Notes: a model not told the origin generated them from the sequence alone. Shown: positions 42,398-51,597, counted from the first letter of the stretch. The stretch: DNA of 64,000 nucleotides from an uncultured Lachnospiraceae bacterium (GCA_910586205.1 CAJUGD010000003.1:81385-145384); one strand, 5' to 3'. Numbers and translations are program-made.

Positions 42398-43382
42398 AAA
42401 GCAAAATCAGGACACCCAGAGAAAGCTGAAGGTTGTGTTCGGCGATGTGGTGCTGGGAGTCCATGGAGACGGATTTGAATATCTGTTTTCCTATGCGGTT
42501 GGAGGCATGGTATCTTTGACTGCAGGAGGGCGGGAATGGTTATACCGGGCTCCAAGGCCGGCCTTTTGGCGGGCTACCACGGACAATGACCGGGGATCGG
42601 GATTTTCTTTTCGGTCAGCCATGTGGATGGGGGCGGATCAGTTTGTAAAAACAGAAAGGATTCGTATAGGAATAGACGGGGAGGATATGGATCCGTTTTT
42701 GGCGCCGGATAACAACCGGTTCTTGGGGGAAAAGGAGGCCGCTTTTCTGACGGTAGCTTTTCTTTATACCACAGCTACAACGCCGGCTGCAGAGGTGGAA
42801 GTGATCTATACAGTGGAAGGAACCGGACGGATCCAGGTAGATGTCAAATTTCATGGAAAAAAAGGACTTCCTCAGCTTCCTGTATTTGGAATGCGGTTTG
42901 TGATGCCCACCAAGGCAGACGGATACTGCTATTACGGTCTGTCCGGAGAGACCTATCCGGATCGGATGGCCGGAGGGGAAAAAGGAGAGTGGAAGGTAGA
43001 CGGACTTCCTGTGACGCCCTACCTGGTTCCTCAGGACTGCGGGGTTCACATGGATACAGACTGGCTGCAGGTATACCGGTCCTCTGTTCTGGCAAATGAG
43101 GTACAAGGCAAGGACAGAGGAAGATCAACGTTTTCTCTGCGGTTTGAGAAAGTCAATACACCCTTTGCGTTTTCCTGCCTTCCTTATACAGCATTGGAAT
43201 TAGAGAGTGCCACTCATCAGGAAGAACTGCCCCCGGCAAGACGGACCGTGACCTGTATTTTGGGAGCAGTGCGGGGAGTGGGAGGTATTGATAGTTGGGG
43301 AAGCGATGTGGAGGAGCAGTGGCATATTGACGGAGAGAAGGATATTGCTTATTCTTTTGCCATTGTGCCGGTACGGGAGTAG
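42381..43382 (+). CDS. lacM: Beta-galactosidase small subunit (LacM type)
   Basis: A 333-residue protein equal to domain 5 (Bgal_small_N) of full-length LacZ-type enzymes; it supplies part of the active site and holds the dimer. Markers: PAFWRATTDNDRGSGFSFR (about 54-72), FGMRFVMPTKADGYCYYGLSGETYPDRM, TPYLVPQDCGVHMDTDWL and GVGGIDSWGSDVEEQWHI. Starts at ATG 42381, 17 bp before the lacL stop and in a different frame, with AGGAGGTGA (42363-42371) inside lacL. The strong SD shows it is a real separate gene, not a frameshift remnant. Confidence 0.92.
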   Translation: MDYMNRKQNQDTQRKLKVVFGDVVLGVHGDGFEYLFSYAVGGMVSLTAGGREWLYRAPRPAFWRATTDNDRGSGFSFRSAMWMGADQFVKTERIRIGIDGEDMDPFLAPDNNRFLGEKEAAFLTVAFLYTTATTPAAEVEVIYTVEGTGRIQVDVKFHGKKGLPQLPVFGMRFVMPTKADGYCYYGLSGETYPDRMAGGEKGEWKVDGLPVTPYLVPQDCGVHMDTDWLQVYRSSVLANEVQGKDRGRSTFSLRFEKVNTPFAFSCLPYTALELESATHQEELPPARRTVTCILGAVRGVGGIDSWGSDVEEQWHIDGEKDIAYSFAIVPVRE

Positions 43383-43439
43383 ATTTTTACCTTAAAAGAA
43401 ATGAACCAATTCACAAGTAAACGAAAAGAGGAATGGGAT

Positions 43440-44642
43440 ATGAAATACGATTTTACTTCAATCATTGACCGCCGCGGAAAGGATGCTCTTGCAGTAGATG
43501 GGCTGGGCAGCGGCGGTTCAGCCCCGGACAGGCCAAAAGAGGGCTTTGATGTGATTCCCATGTGGGTGGCAGATATGAATTTCCCGGTTCTGCCTGCAAT
43601 TCAGGATGCCATTATAGAGAGGGTAAAGCATCCGACCTTTGGTTATTTTAATCCCAGTGACGCTTATTTTGATTCCATTATGGACTGGCATCAGAAAAGA
43701 AACCATGTAACCGGATTATCAAGGGAATGTATCGGATATGAAAACGGAGTGCTGGGAGGCATTGTCTCTGTGCTGGAGGCATTTTCTGCGCCGGGGGATC
43801 CGGTGCTGCTTCACAGTCCGACTTATATCGGATTTACAAAAAGTATAGAAAACTGCGGCAGAAAGATTATTCACAGTCCGTTAAAGCTGGACGAGGCAGG
43901 AGTCTGGAGAATGGATTTTGAAGATATGGATGCCAGGATCAAGGAAAACAAGATTCATTTGGCAGTATTCTGCAATCCTCATAATCCCTGTGGGCGTGTG
44001 TGGGAGCAGTGGGAGCTGGAGAAGGCTCTTGAAGTGTACAAGGCCAATGATTGTGTGGTGATTTCCGATGAGATCTGGTCAGATATTATTCTGGAGGGAA
44101 GGCATCATATCCCACTGCAAATGGTAAATGAGGATGCCAGAAAACGGACCGTTGCTTTGTATGCGCCGTCAAAGACCTTTAATCTGGCAGGGCTTATAGG
44201 ATCCTACCACATTATTTATAATCAATATTTGCGGGAGAGGGTGGAGGCCCAAAGCAGCAAATCCCATTATAATTCCATGAATGTGCTCAGTATGCACGGT
44301 CTGGTAGGGGCATATGGCCCGGAAGGATCTGTCTGGGTGGATGAGCTGCGTCAGGTGATCACAGAGAATGTAGAGTATGCATGCAGGTTTATTCAGGAGC
44401 ATTTTCAGGGGATTTATGTGGCAAAGCCAGAGGGAACCTATATGCTGTTTTTAGATTGCAGCCAGTGGCTTAAAGAGCACGGGAAAACCATGGACGAGCT
44501 TTTGAAGGCAGGATGGGATGTAGGGGTGGCATGGCAGGACGGCAGGATGTTCCATGGCCATAATTCCATCCGGATGAATCTGGCGCTTCCTCTGTCACGG
44601 GTCAGGGAGGCATTGGAACGGCTGGAAAAATATGTACTATAA
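43440..44642 (+). CDS. PatB/MalY-family pyridoxal-phosphate C-S lyase
   Basis: A 400-residue fold-type I aminotransferase-like enzyme; relatives cleave cystathionine or cysteine conjugates to a thiol, pyruvate and ammonia. Seen: DVIPMWVADMNFPVLPAI (substrate-site start, about 40-57), FGYFNPSDAY, FCNPHNPCGRVW (PLP-ring binding), SDEIWSDIIL, and the PLP lysine Lys245 in YAPSKTFNLAG, ending with RMNLALPLSRV. Start ATG 43440 with AGAGG upstream is preferred to ATG 43401. Location just after lacM suggests co-transcription but no clear shared function. Confidence 0.9.
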   Translation: MKYDFTSIIDRRGKDALAVDGLGSGGSAPDRPKEGFDVIPMWVADMNFPVLPAIQDAIIERVKHPTFGYFNPSDAYFDSIMDWHQKRNHVTGLSRECIGYENGVLGGIVSVLEAFSAPGDPVLLHSPTYIGFTKSIENCGRKIIHSPLKLDEAGVWRMDFEDMDARIKENKIHLAVFCNPHNPCGRVWEQWELEKALEVYKANDCVVISDEIWSDIILEGRHHIPLQMVNEDARKRTVALYAPSKTFNLAGLIGSYHIIYNQYLRERVEAQSSKSHYNSMNVLSMHGLVGAYGPEGSVWVDELRQVITENVEYACRFIQEHFQGIYVAKPEGTYMLFLDCSQWLKEHGKTMDELLKAGWDVGVAWQDGRMFHGHNSIRMNLALPLSRVREALERLEKYVL

Positions 44643-44730
44643 AGGACAGGAATAGCAAGGAACAGCATTTTTAAGAACGGCAAAGCAGGGGCAGGATAGG
44701 ATCAGGCAGAATCAGCAGAACGATAGAAAT

Positions 44731-44769
44731 CAGGTCACAGCATTTTGTGTTTCAAAGGCTGTGACCTGG
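44731..44769. terminator. Symmetrical hairpin between convergent genes
   Basis: CAGGTCACAGC (44731-44741) pairs perfectly with GCTGTGACCTG (44759-44769). No T-run follows, so it may act as a 3'-end stabiliser for either the PatB (plus) or the PTS (minus) message rather than a classical terminator. The rest of the 44643-44818 space shows nothing else. Confidence 0.5.
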
Positions 44770-44818
44770 CACAGACAGGCAGACCGTTAAATGACAGACT
44801 GCACTGGTATTATTTATA

Positions 44819-46381
44819 TTATTCCATCCCCAAAATGTTTTTTAAATTGTTTTTGTAAATATCTGCTTTTGTACCGTAAATAATCTGTACCCCGTCATTG
44901 ACACGAACTACCCCGTTGGCTCCGGTCTGAGCCTTCCATTCGTTGTCAGACATAACCAGGGCCTTGTCTTTGACCTTTACTCTCAGCCGGGTAAAGCAGG
45001 CATCTACGTTCAAGATATTTTCAGCGCCTCCTAAGCCGGCTATAATGACATTTAAGATGTCATCGCTTACCTTTTTGCCCCCTAAAGGCTTGACTTCTTC
45101 TTCATCAGCTTCCCGTCCCGGAGTTTTGTAGTCAAACTTCAGAATCATGAAACGGAAGGTTGCATAATAGAGCACAAAGAAAATGGCGCCCAGGATAAAG
45201 ACCCAGATCCAGTTGGACCCTTTGTCCGACTGCATGATACCGTTAAAGATGGTGCTTAAGAACGGTCCGCCAAAAGCGCTGGGGCCGGGAATATTAACCT
45301 TAAATAAGTAGGTCAGCAGGTAAGTAAGTCCTGCATAACCTGCGTGGACTACAAACAGAAGCGGTGCTACAAACAGGAATGAATATTCGATGGGCTCCGT
45401 GATGCCTGTGAAGATAGAAGGAATCACAGCGGCAATCAGCAGGGCTTTTACTTGCTGCTTTTTCTCCGGTTTTGCGGTGTGGTAAATAGCCAGTGCTGCA
45501 CCGGGCATACCGAACATGGCAAAGATTACTTTTCCGTTCATTACAAAACGAGAGATATTAATGTCAAACATGGTATCCGGTGAAGCAAGGATGGCATTAT
45601 AAATATTTAATGCCCCTTCTACCACATTTCCGTCAATGGTCATGGATCCGCCCAAATTGGTAAAGAAGAACGGCGTGTAAATAAAATGATGCAGACCAAA
45701 GGGCAGCAGAGCACGTTCGCTTAATCCGTAAATCACACTTCCGGCAGCGCCTGTGTTGTAGATGAGCTGTCCCATTAAGGTAAGTCCATTCTGTGCTATG
45801 GGCCAGATAAATGCCATCAAAAAGCCTAAAGCCGAACAGCCGAGGAGCGTAACCATGGGAACAAATTTTGTTCCCGAAAAGATTCCCAGAATCGGCGGAA
45901 GCTGGATATTGTAGTATTTGTTGTGAAGCCGTGCAACCAAAAGTCCTACCAGGATACCGCCGAACACACCAGTATCTAAGGAGGCGATTCCCATGACCAT
46001 AGACTGGCCGGTGGTCATAGCGGCGGGGTCCAGCTTGCCAAGGCTGGTTAAAAGCACATTCATCACATTATTCATGGCAAGGAAGCCGATGACACTGCAC
46101 AGAGCGGCAATCCCTTTTTCCTTTTTAGCATATCCTACGGCTACTGATACCGCAAAGATAATGGGAAGATAGGAATTGACCGTGTTTCCCATGGCTTTTA
46201 AAAGGTTAAAGAACAGACGCACATAGGTAAGGCCCAGAAAAGGCATAACCTCCACAATGTTCTTGGTTGTAAAGGCTGAACCAACACCCACCAGGATTCC
46301 TGCAATCGGCATGATCATGACGGGTGTCATTAAGACCTTGCCCAGCTTTTGGAATTGAGAAAAGGAAAATTTTTCTTTCAT
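44819..46381 (-). CDS. PTS system EIICB, glucose/alpha-glucoside type (MalX/AglA-like)
   Basis: A 520-residue membrane permease-phosphotransferase of the glucose superfamily. The N-terminal EIIC domain (about 1-415) has FSQFQKLGKVLMTPVMIMPIAGIL, LGIFSGTKFVPMVT and the sugar-site PFGLHHFIYTPFFF and GITEPIEYSFLFVAP; the C-terminal EIIB (about 435-520) has phospho-acceptor Cys462 in ILNVDACFTRLRVKVKD. No EIIA is fused or adjacent, so it must borrow one. With the GH4 gene 13 bp upstream on the same strand it would take up maltose-type or other alpha-glucosides as 6-phosphates. Confidence 0.92.
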   Translation of the reverse strand: MKEKFSFSQFQKLGKVLMTPVMIMPIAGILVGVGSAFTTKNIVEVMPFLGLTYVRLFFNLLKAMGNTVNSYLPIIFAVSVAVGYAKKEKGIAALCSVIGFLAMNNVMNVLLTSLGKLDPAAMTTGQSMVMGIASLDTGVFGGILVGLLVARLHNKYYNIQLPPILGIFSGTKFVPMVTLLGCSALGFLMAFIWPIAQNGLTLMGQLIYNTGAAGSVIYGLSERALLPFGLHHFIYTPFFFTNLGGSMTIDGNVVEGALNIYNAILASPDTMFDINISRFVMNGKVIFAMFGMPGAALAIYHTAKPEKKQQVKALLIAAVIPSIFTGITEPIEYSFLFVAPLLFVVHAGYAGLTYLLTYLFKVNIPGPSAFGGPFLSTIFNGIMQSDKGSNWIWVFILGAIFFVLYYATFRFMILKFDYKTPGREADEEEVKPLGGKKVSDDILNVIIAGLGGAENILNVDACFTRLRVKVKDKALVMSDNEWKAQTGANGVVRVNDGVQIIYGTKADIYKNNLKNILGME

Positions 46382-46394
46382 TGAAACCTCCTTC

Positions 46395-47720
46395 TTATCT
46401 CAGTTCCGGCCAATACCCTCTGTTGGCCTCAATCATCTTGTCAAGAATTTTTCTGGCTACCTTGGCAGAAGGCACGGTCTTGTTCATGGTAAATGCCTCC
46501 AAAGCTTTCTGGTAGGAATTTTCAAAATAAGCGTCCACGATCAGTTTCTCAGCCGCAAGCTGCTGCTGCATCATGCCTAAGTGGAACTGAGGAATGTTTC
46601 CGATAACCACCGGCTCTGGCCCCCATTTGCGCAGATAGCAGGGAACCTCAACCATAGCATCATTCGGAAGGGCAGGAATAGATCCATTGTTCTCTACAAT
46701 CACCAGATAGCGGTCTGCATTGTTGTAGGCAATGGAGCAGGCCACATCCACAATAAAATCGCCGAAGGCATTGAACAAATTTAAGTTGACTTCATGGGCG
46801 CCGCCGCTTTCCTTGATCAAGCGGACTTGGTCATACATATCCTTTTCCCGTCCGTCCATGACCATGTTGGCTCTGGTATAGTTGGGATCACTGGTTTCCA
46901 CACATTCCTTGGCATACAAGTAGTACTGCAGATAAGTGTTGGGAAGAAATTCAGGGAAGTCTGTAAGGATTTCTTTGAAATTCTCCCAGGTATGGCGCCA
47001 GGAAGGATCTGAGTGGTGCTTATCGTGGGAAGCTGCCAGCCCAAACTGCATGATCTTGTCCTTCAGCTCCGGCATCCGGTCCACGCCGGTCTTATCAAAG
47101 AGCTTTGTCCACCATCCAAAGTGATTCAGCCCAAAGTAAACCGGATCCAGGTCATTATATTTTTCCAGCCCCAGCATTTTGGCAAAGGACAGCATGATGG
47201 CTACCGGCATATCGCAGATATTTAAGATCTTGTAATTCTGGTATTGGCGGCGGGTAGCTTCGGCAACGATAGCGGCTGGGTTGGAGTAGTTGATGATCCA
47301 TGCTTCCGGGGCATAGGTACGGATGTCATCGATTACCTTGAAAACACCAGGAATGGAACGGAGTCCATAAGCCATTCCGCCGGGGCCGCAGGTTTCCTGT
47401 CCGACAACGCCGAACTCCAGGGAAATTTTTTCATCTTTCTCCCGCATTTTCAGACCGCCCTGACGAATCTGGGCAAAGGCAAAATCAATGTCTGTAAAGG
47501 CTTCTTTGGGATCTGTAGTGGTAAAATATATACATTCCGGATCCAGCTTTTTAATCAAGGACTGACAAAGGGTGTCTACCAGTTCCAGACGATCCGGGTC
47601 AATGTCATAAAGAACCAGCTTTTGAAGCGGGAAACGGTCCAGGTTTCCGATCAGGCTCTGGATAATGCCAGGAGTGTGACTGGAACCGCCGCCAACGATT
47701 ACTACTTTAAAACCTACCAT
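46395..47720 (-). CDS. 6-phospho-alpha-glucosidase, GH4
   Basis: A 441-residue NAD+- and metal-dependent glycosidase that hydrolyses alpha-glucoside 6-phosphates by an oxidation/elimination route. The Rossmann start FKVVIVGGGSSHTPGII (about 3-20) binds NAD+; IINYSNPAAIVAEA, the metal Cys in LNICDMPVAIM (about 171-181) and GLNHFGWWTKLF follow. CDMP, rather than CNxP or CHxx, is the form seen in alpha-glucoside (MalH/GlvA/AglB) enzymes. SD AAGGGG precedes ATG. First gene of a minus-strand operon with the EIICB. Confidence 0.92.
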   Translation of the reverse strand: MVGFKVVIVGGGSSHTPGIIQSLIGNLDRFPLQKLVLYDIDPDRLELVDTLCQSLIKKLDPECIYFTTTDPKEAFTDIDFAFAQIRQGGLKMREKDEKISLEFGVVGQETCGPGGMAYGLRSIPGVFKVIDDIRTYAPEAWIINYSNPAAIVAEATRRQYQNYKILNICDMPVAIMLSFAKMLGLEKYNDLDPVYFGLNHFGWWTKLFDKTGVDRMPELKDKIMQFGLAASHDKHHSDPSWRHTWENFKEILTDFPEFLPNTYLQYYLYAKECVETSDPNYTRANMVMDGREKDMYDQVRLIKESGGAHEVNLNLFNAFGDFIVDVACSIAYNNADRYLVIVENNGSIPALPNDAMVEVPCYLRKWGPEPVVIGNIPQFHLGMMQQQLAAEKLIVDAYFENSYQKALEAFTMNKTVPSAKVARKILDKMIEANRGYWPELR

Positions 47721-47790
47721 AATAAATTCCCCTTTCTGATGCTTTTTGTTGCTTTTTTCTTGGATTTTTGTTGCACGTGCATTTTGTATT

Positions 47791-47803
47791 AGTTATAATA
47801 ACT
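47791..47803. promoter_or_regulatory. Palindrome in the GH4/RpiR divergent region, site 1
   Basis: AGTTAT-A-ATAACT is a perfect 6+1+6 inverted repeat, 71 bp upstream of the GH4 start. It may overlap the -10 region of the minus-strand operon and could be an operator for the RpiR regulator encoded divergently. Confidence 0.4.
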
Positions 47804-47873
47804 GTTGTCATCATAAACGTTTCGCGCCATTTTGTGAATAGCTCTGAGAGCTTTTGGAAGGAAGTGCGGAGGT

Positions 47874-47886
47874 TGAAATAATTTCA
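47874..47886. promoter_or_regulatory. Palindrome before the RpiR gene, site 2
   Basis: TGAAAT-A-ATTTCA is a perfect 6+1+6 inverted repeat 32 bp before the RpiR start codon. The TGAAA...TTTCA type is common for RpiR regulators, so autoregulation is plausible. Confidence 0.5.
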
Positions 47887-47917
47887 TTTTGTGAAAAAAA
47901 TTTTGGGAGATCGTGTT

Positions 47918-48700
47918 ATGGAATTTTACAATCGGATTGCAGAAAATACCCATCTGCTGAATAAAAGTGATAATGAGATTTTATCCTACTGCATCAGGAA
48001 TAATAAGAAAATTTCTGAAATGAAGGTGCAGGAGGTAGCGGATGAGCTGTATACATCGCCTGCTTCGGTGATCCGGTTCTGCAAAAAGCTGGGATTCAGC
48101 GGTTTTTCAGAGTTTAAGGCGGCTCTGAAGGTGGAAATTTTCCAGCGGGAGGAAGAAAAGGGAGAATACCATTCTACTGATTTTTTAAAGGATGTGCACA
48201 AAACCGTCCAGCTTATTCAGGAGGAGACGATTGATTGGCTTATAGAGCAGATTCACAACAGCCGTCGGGTTGAATTTTATGCGGCAGGAAGCAGCCGGGT
48301 GGTGGCGGCGGAATTTGTCAAAAGGCTGCAGATTATAGGTAAGCCGGCCTTTTGGTATGACGACAGTTCGCTGATGAATATCAGTGCAAAACAGATTACA
48401 AAAGAAGATATGGCCATTGTCATTTCGGTTTCCGGGGAAACCAGTCTGGTGATTGCTGCTGCTAATATGGCAAAAAGCAGAGGGGCAACCATTGTGTCCA
48501 TTACCAATTTGGGCAGTAATACTTTATGTGATATGGCAGACGAAAACATTTATGTAAATTCCACATATTTTGTAAAATCAGGGATTGAGATCCGGTCACG
48601 CCTGCAGATGCATTTAATATGTGAATATATTTTTTTTCGGTATCTGGAATGCTATGGGGGACACAGCCAGGAGCAGTGCTTGACAAATACCGGGAAATGA
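47918..48700 (+). CDS. RpiR-family regulator with SIS domain
   Basis: A 260-residue regulator. N-terminal helix-turn-helix (about 1-75: MKVQEVADELYTSPASVIRF, CKKLGFSGFSEFKAAL) and a SIS phosphosugar-binding domain (about 105-235: RVEFYAAGSSRVVAAEF, MAIVISVSGETSLVI). Relatives sense sugar phosphates made by PTS uptake. Start ATG 47918 follows GGGAGAT at 8 bp; an upstream GTG at 47891 is less well placed and would overlap the operator region. Divergent from the alpha-glucoside operon, which it most likely controls. Confidence 0.9.
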   Translation: MEFYNRIAENTHLLNKSDNEILSYCIRNNKKISEMKVQEVADELYTSPASVIRFCKKLGFSGFSEFKAALKVEIFQREEEKGEYHSTDFLKDVHKTVQLIQEETIDWLIEQIHNSRRVEFYAAGSSRVVAAEFVKRLQIIGKPAFWYDDSSLMNISAKQITKEDMAIVISVSGETSLVIAAANMAKSRGATIVSITNLGSNTLCDMADENIYVNSTYFVKSGIEIRSRLQMHLICEYIFFRYLECYGGHSQEQCLTNTGK

Positions 48701-48758
48701 CGTAGAATCAACCAGATTTCATTATGGAGGACAGGAAGAAAAATAAAGGAGGAGCATT

Positions 48759-50192
48759 ATGGCTAGTGAGAAGAAACTGGTGGAAGCCATCACATCCATG
48801 GAGAAGGATTTTGCCCAGTGGTATACGGATGTGGTGAAAAAGGCAGAGCTGTGTGATTATGCCAGCGTAAAGGGCTGTATGGTGATCAAGCCGGCAGGAT
48901 ATGCCTTGTGGGAGAATATTCAAAAGGAGCTGGATCGGCGGTTTAAGGAAACCGGTGTGGAAAATGTGTATATGCCCTTGTTTATTCCGGAGGGGCTTTT
49001 GCAGAAAGAAAAGGATCATGTGGAGGGGTTTGCACCGGAGGTGGCCTGGGTGACTCACGGAGGATTGGAGGAGCTGCAGGAAAGAATGTGTGTGCGGCCA
49101 ACCTCTGAAACATTGTTCTGTGATTTTTATGCCAGGGATATTCACTCCTACAGGGATTTGCCAAAAGTCTATAATCAGTGGTGTTCTGTAGTACGGTGGG
49201 AGAAAACTACCCGTCCGTTCCTTCGTTCCAGGGAATTTTTGTGGCAGGAGGGACATACTGCTCATGCCACGGCAAAGGAGGCTCAGGAGCGCACCGAGCA
49301 GATGCTGAATGTATATGCAGATTTCTGTGAGGAGGTTCTGGCAATTCCGGTTATCAGAGGACAGAAAACCGATAAGGAGAAATTTGCCGGGGCGGAAGCT
49401 ACCTATACGATAGAGGCTTTGATGCATGATGGAAAGGCTCTCCAGTCCGGCACCAGCCATAACTTTGGCGATGGGTTTGCCAAAGCTTTTGAGATTCAGT
49501 ATGCGGCAAAAGACAATTCACTCCAGTATGTCCACCAGACTTCCTGGGGCATGTCCACTCGGATTATCGGCGCGATTATCATGGTACATGGAGATGACAG
49601 CGGGTTGGTGCTGCCTCCCATGATTGCGCCTACCCAGGTGGTGATTGTTCCGATTCAGCAGAAAAAGGAAGGGGTTCTTGACAAGGCGTTTGAGATGAAA
49701 GAGGCATTGTCGGGATTTCGGGTAAAGGTAGATGATTCGGACAAGAGTCCTGGGTGGAAGTTCAGTGAGTCAGAAATGCGCGGGATTCCGGTGCGGGTGG
49801 AGATTGGACCTAAGGATATGGAGCAGAATCAGGCAGTGCTGGTGCGCCGGGATACACACGAAAAGCAGATGGTGCCGCTGGATGAGCTTAAGGAAAGGAT
49901 TGGGGAGCTGTTGGGACAGATCCAGAAGGAAATGCTGGAGCGTGCCAGAGTTCATCGAGATGCCCACACCTATACAGCCATGGATTTTGATGCCTTTAAA
50001 AAGACGGTAGAAGAAAAGCCAGGGTTTGTAAAGGCCATGTGGTGCGGCAGCCGGGAATGTGAGGATAAGATTAAGGAGCTGACAGGCGCCACTTCCCGGT
50101 GTATGCCTTTTGCCCAGGAGAAGCTTGCCGATACTTGTGTCTGCTGCAAAAAACCTGCGGTGAAGATGGTATATTGGGGCAAGGCGTATTAA
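48759..50192 (+). CDS. proS: Prolyl-tRNA synthetase, eukaryote/archaeal-like type
   Basis: Charges tRNA-Pro with proline. The 477 residues lack the bacterial-type insertion domain; this is the shorter ProS type 3 found in many clostridia. Motif 2 is SVVRWEKTTRPFLRSREFLWQ (residues about 143-163) with EGHTAHAT after it; motif 3 is in GMSTRIIGAIIMVHGDD and LVLPPMIAP. The anticodon domain follows (VVIVPIQQKKEGVL), then a C-terminal segment with Cys residues CGSRECE and CVCC typical of the zinc-binding tail. The ATG follows AAAGGAGGAG. Confidence 0.95.
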   Translation: MASEKKLVEAITSMEKDFAQWYTDVVKKAELCDYASVKGCMVIKPAGYALWENIQKELDRRFKETGVENVYMPLFIPEGLLQKEKDHVEGFAPEVAWVTHGGLEELQERMCVRPTSETLFCDFYARDIHSYRDLPKVYNQWCSVVRWEKTTRPFLRSREFLWQEGHTAHATAKEAQERTEQMLNVYADFCEEVLAIPVIRGQKTDKEKFAGAEATYTIEALMHDGKALQSGTSHNFGDGFAKAFEIQYAAKDNSLQYVHQTSWGMSTRIIGAIIMVHGDDSGLVLPPMIAPTQVVIVPIQQKKEGVLDKAFEMKEALSGFRVKVDDSDKSPGWKFSESEMRGIPVRVEIGPKDMEQNQAVLVRRDTHEKQMVPLDELKERIGELLGQIQKEMLERARVHRDAHTYTAMDFDAFKKTVEEKPGFVKAMWCGSRECEDKIKELTGATSRCMPFAQEKLADTCVCCKKPAVKMVYWGKAY

Positions 50193-50258
50193 GGGCGGGA
50201 GCTGAAGGTATACAGCCTTATAGGAGGTATCACAGGAGTGCCGGGGGATTGAAGGACA

Positions 50259-51479
50259 ATGGAAGACATGCATATATTCATGCCGCCCCAGGTGGAGCGG
50301 ATCTTGGAAAGATTAAATGAAAAGGGCTTTGAAGCTTATGCAGTAGGGGGATGTGTCCGGGACAGCCTTTTGGGACGGCAGCCAGAGGATTGGGATATTA
50401 CCACCTCTGCCCGTCCGGAACAGGTAAAGGCACTGTTTCGGAGGACCATTGATACAGGGATTCTTCATGGAACCGTTACAGTCATGATGGATGGCGCCGG
50501 ATATGAGGTGACGACCTATCGGATAGACGGAGAGTATGCAGACGGGCGTCATCCCAAGCAGGTAGTCTTTACCCCGGATCTTCTGGAAGATTTAAAGCGC
50601 CGGGATTTTACCATAAATGCTATGGCGTACAGCCATAAGACAGGTATTGTGGATGCTTTTGGCGGCGCCGGAGATCTGAAGGGACGGCTAATCCGCTGTG
50701 TGGGAAACCCGTTGGAACGGTTTGAGGAGGATGCGCTGCGTCTTTTGCGGGCAATTCGGTTTTCGGCCCAGCTCGGCTTTTCCATTGAGGAGGAGACCTG
50801 TGATGCAATTATCCGGATTGCTCCCAATCTGTTAAAGGTCAGCAGAGAGAGGATACAGGCAGAGCTGACAAAGCTTTTACAGTCCGGCTGTCCGGAGAAG
50901 ATAAAGACGGTTTATGAAATGGGTATCAGCCCATATATTTCCCAGGCGTTTTCAGAGGTGCCTTGGCAGAGCTTTCAGATTCCGGACAGGCTTTCATCAG
51001 AAAAATATGTGCGCTGGGGAGCCTTTTTGCGGTTGGCAGGATCGGATAAGGCAGTGCAGGTGCTGAAAGACCTGAAAATGGATAATGATACCATCAGCCG
51101 GGTAAAGGTTCTGGCAGTTTGGGCTGGCAGAGAAGTACAGGCAGAAGAAAAAGAGATACGCCGCAGCATGAGCCGGATGCTTCCGGAGGTTTGGGATACT
51201 CTGGTTGAGTTAAATGGATATGGGGAAAAGGTCAGACGCCTGACCGAAGAAATTCGGGAAAGGGGGGATTGCCTGGATTTAAAACATCTGGCAGTGAACG
51301 GCCAGGATCTGATTGCTGCGGGAATCCGTCCGGGCAAAGAGATGGGGAAGGCGTTAGAGGAACTTTTGGAATGGGTATTAGAGGATCCCAAAAGGAATCA
51401 TAAGGACATTTTGCTGGAATATTTTCTAAAACAAAAACTTGCGGGAAATCAGGAAGCATGGTATAATGAATTGCGCTGA
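50259..51479 (+). CDS. cca: CCA tRNA nucleotidyltransferase
   Basis: Adds or repairs the 3'-CCA of tRNAs. A 406-residue class II nucleotidyltransferase: catalytic YAVGGCVRDSLLGRQPEDWD (about 27-46, with DWD metal-binding acidic residues), RRDFTINAMAY (about 117-127) and EEDALRLLRAIRFSAQLGF (about 155-173). The C-terminal half is helical and shows no clear HD phosphohydrolase motif. The last 22 bases belong to the first copy of a 65-bp tandem repeat, so the C-terminal WYNELR is also encoded, out of context, in the second copy. Confidence 0.95.
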   Translation: MEDMHIFMPPQVERILERLNEKGFEAYAVGGCVRDSLLGRQPEDWDITTSARPEQVKALFRRTIDTGILHGTVTVMMDGAGYEVTTYRIDGEYADGRHPKQVVFTPDLLEDLKRRDFTINAMAYSHKTGIVDAFGGAGDLKGRLIRCVGNPLERFEEDALRLLRAIRFSAQLGFSIEEETCDAIIRIAPNLLKVSRERIQAELTKLLQSGCPEKIKTVYEMGISPYISQAFSEVPWQSFQIPDRLSSEKYVRWGAFLRLAGSDKAVQVLKDLKMDNDTISRVKVLAVWAGREVQAEEKEIRRSMSRMLPEVWDTLVELNGYGEKVRRLTEEIRERGDCLDLKHLAVNGQDLIAAGIRPGKEMGKALEELLEWVLEDPKRNHKDILLEYFLKQKLAGNQEAWYNELR

Positions 51480-51587
51480 AGCGCAAGCAGGTCATCAATT
51501 TTCTGACGAAAATTCATGACAAATGGTATAATGAATTGCGCTGAGGCGCAAGCAGGTCATCAATTTTCTGACGAAAATTCATGACAA
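51458..51587 (+). repeat. Two tandem 65-bp repeats spanning the cca 3' end
   Basis: Copy 1 is 51458-51522, copy 2 is 51523-51587; they differ at one base (A at 51480, G at 51545). A degenerate third start (ATG, then AATAAT) follows. Each copy holds a TATAAT box, a 6-bp hairpin TTGCGC/GCGCAA, and a longer inverted repeat at 51491-51520 in copy 1, GTCAT-c-AATTTTC with GAAAATT-c-ATGAC. Confidence 0.95.
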
Positions 51588-51597
51588 ATGAAATAAT
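51568..51597 (+). promoter_or_regulatory. Candidate promoter of the SCIFF gene
   Basis: CTGACG (51568-51573), 18-bp spacer, AATAAT (51592-51597), formed by the end of repeat copy 2 and the degenerate third copy. The same -35-like CTGACG and TATAAT boxes occur at the copy 1/copy 2 junction (51503-51508 and 51527-51532), so two start sites are possible. Confidence 0.4.

Noticed and set aside
40475..43382. Beta-galactosidase broken by a frameshift
   Set aside because: The two parts match LacL and LacM in length and domain split, and lacM has its own strong SD and ATG.
51458..51587. CRISPR or insertion-sequence footprint
   Set aside because: Only two 65-bp direct copies with no spacer, no target-site duplication and no transposase nearby.
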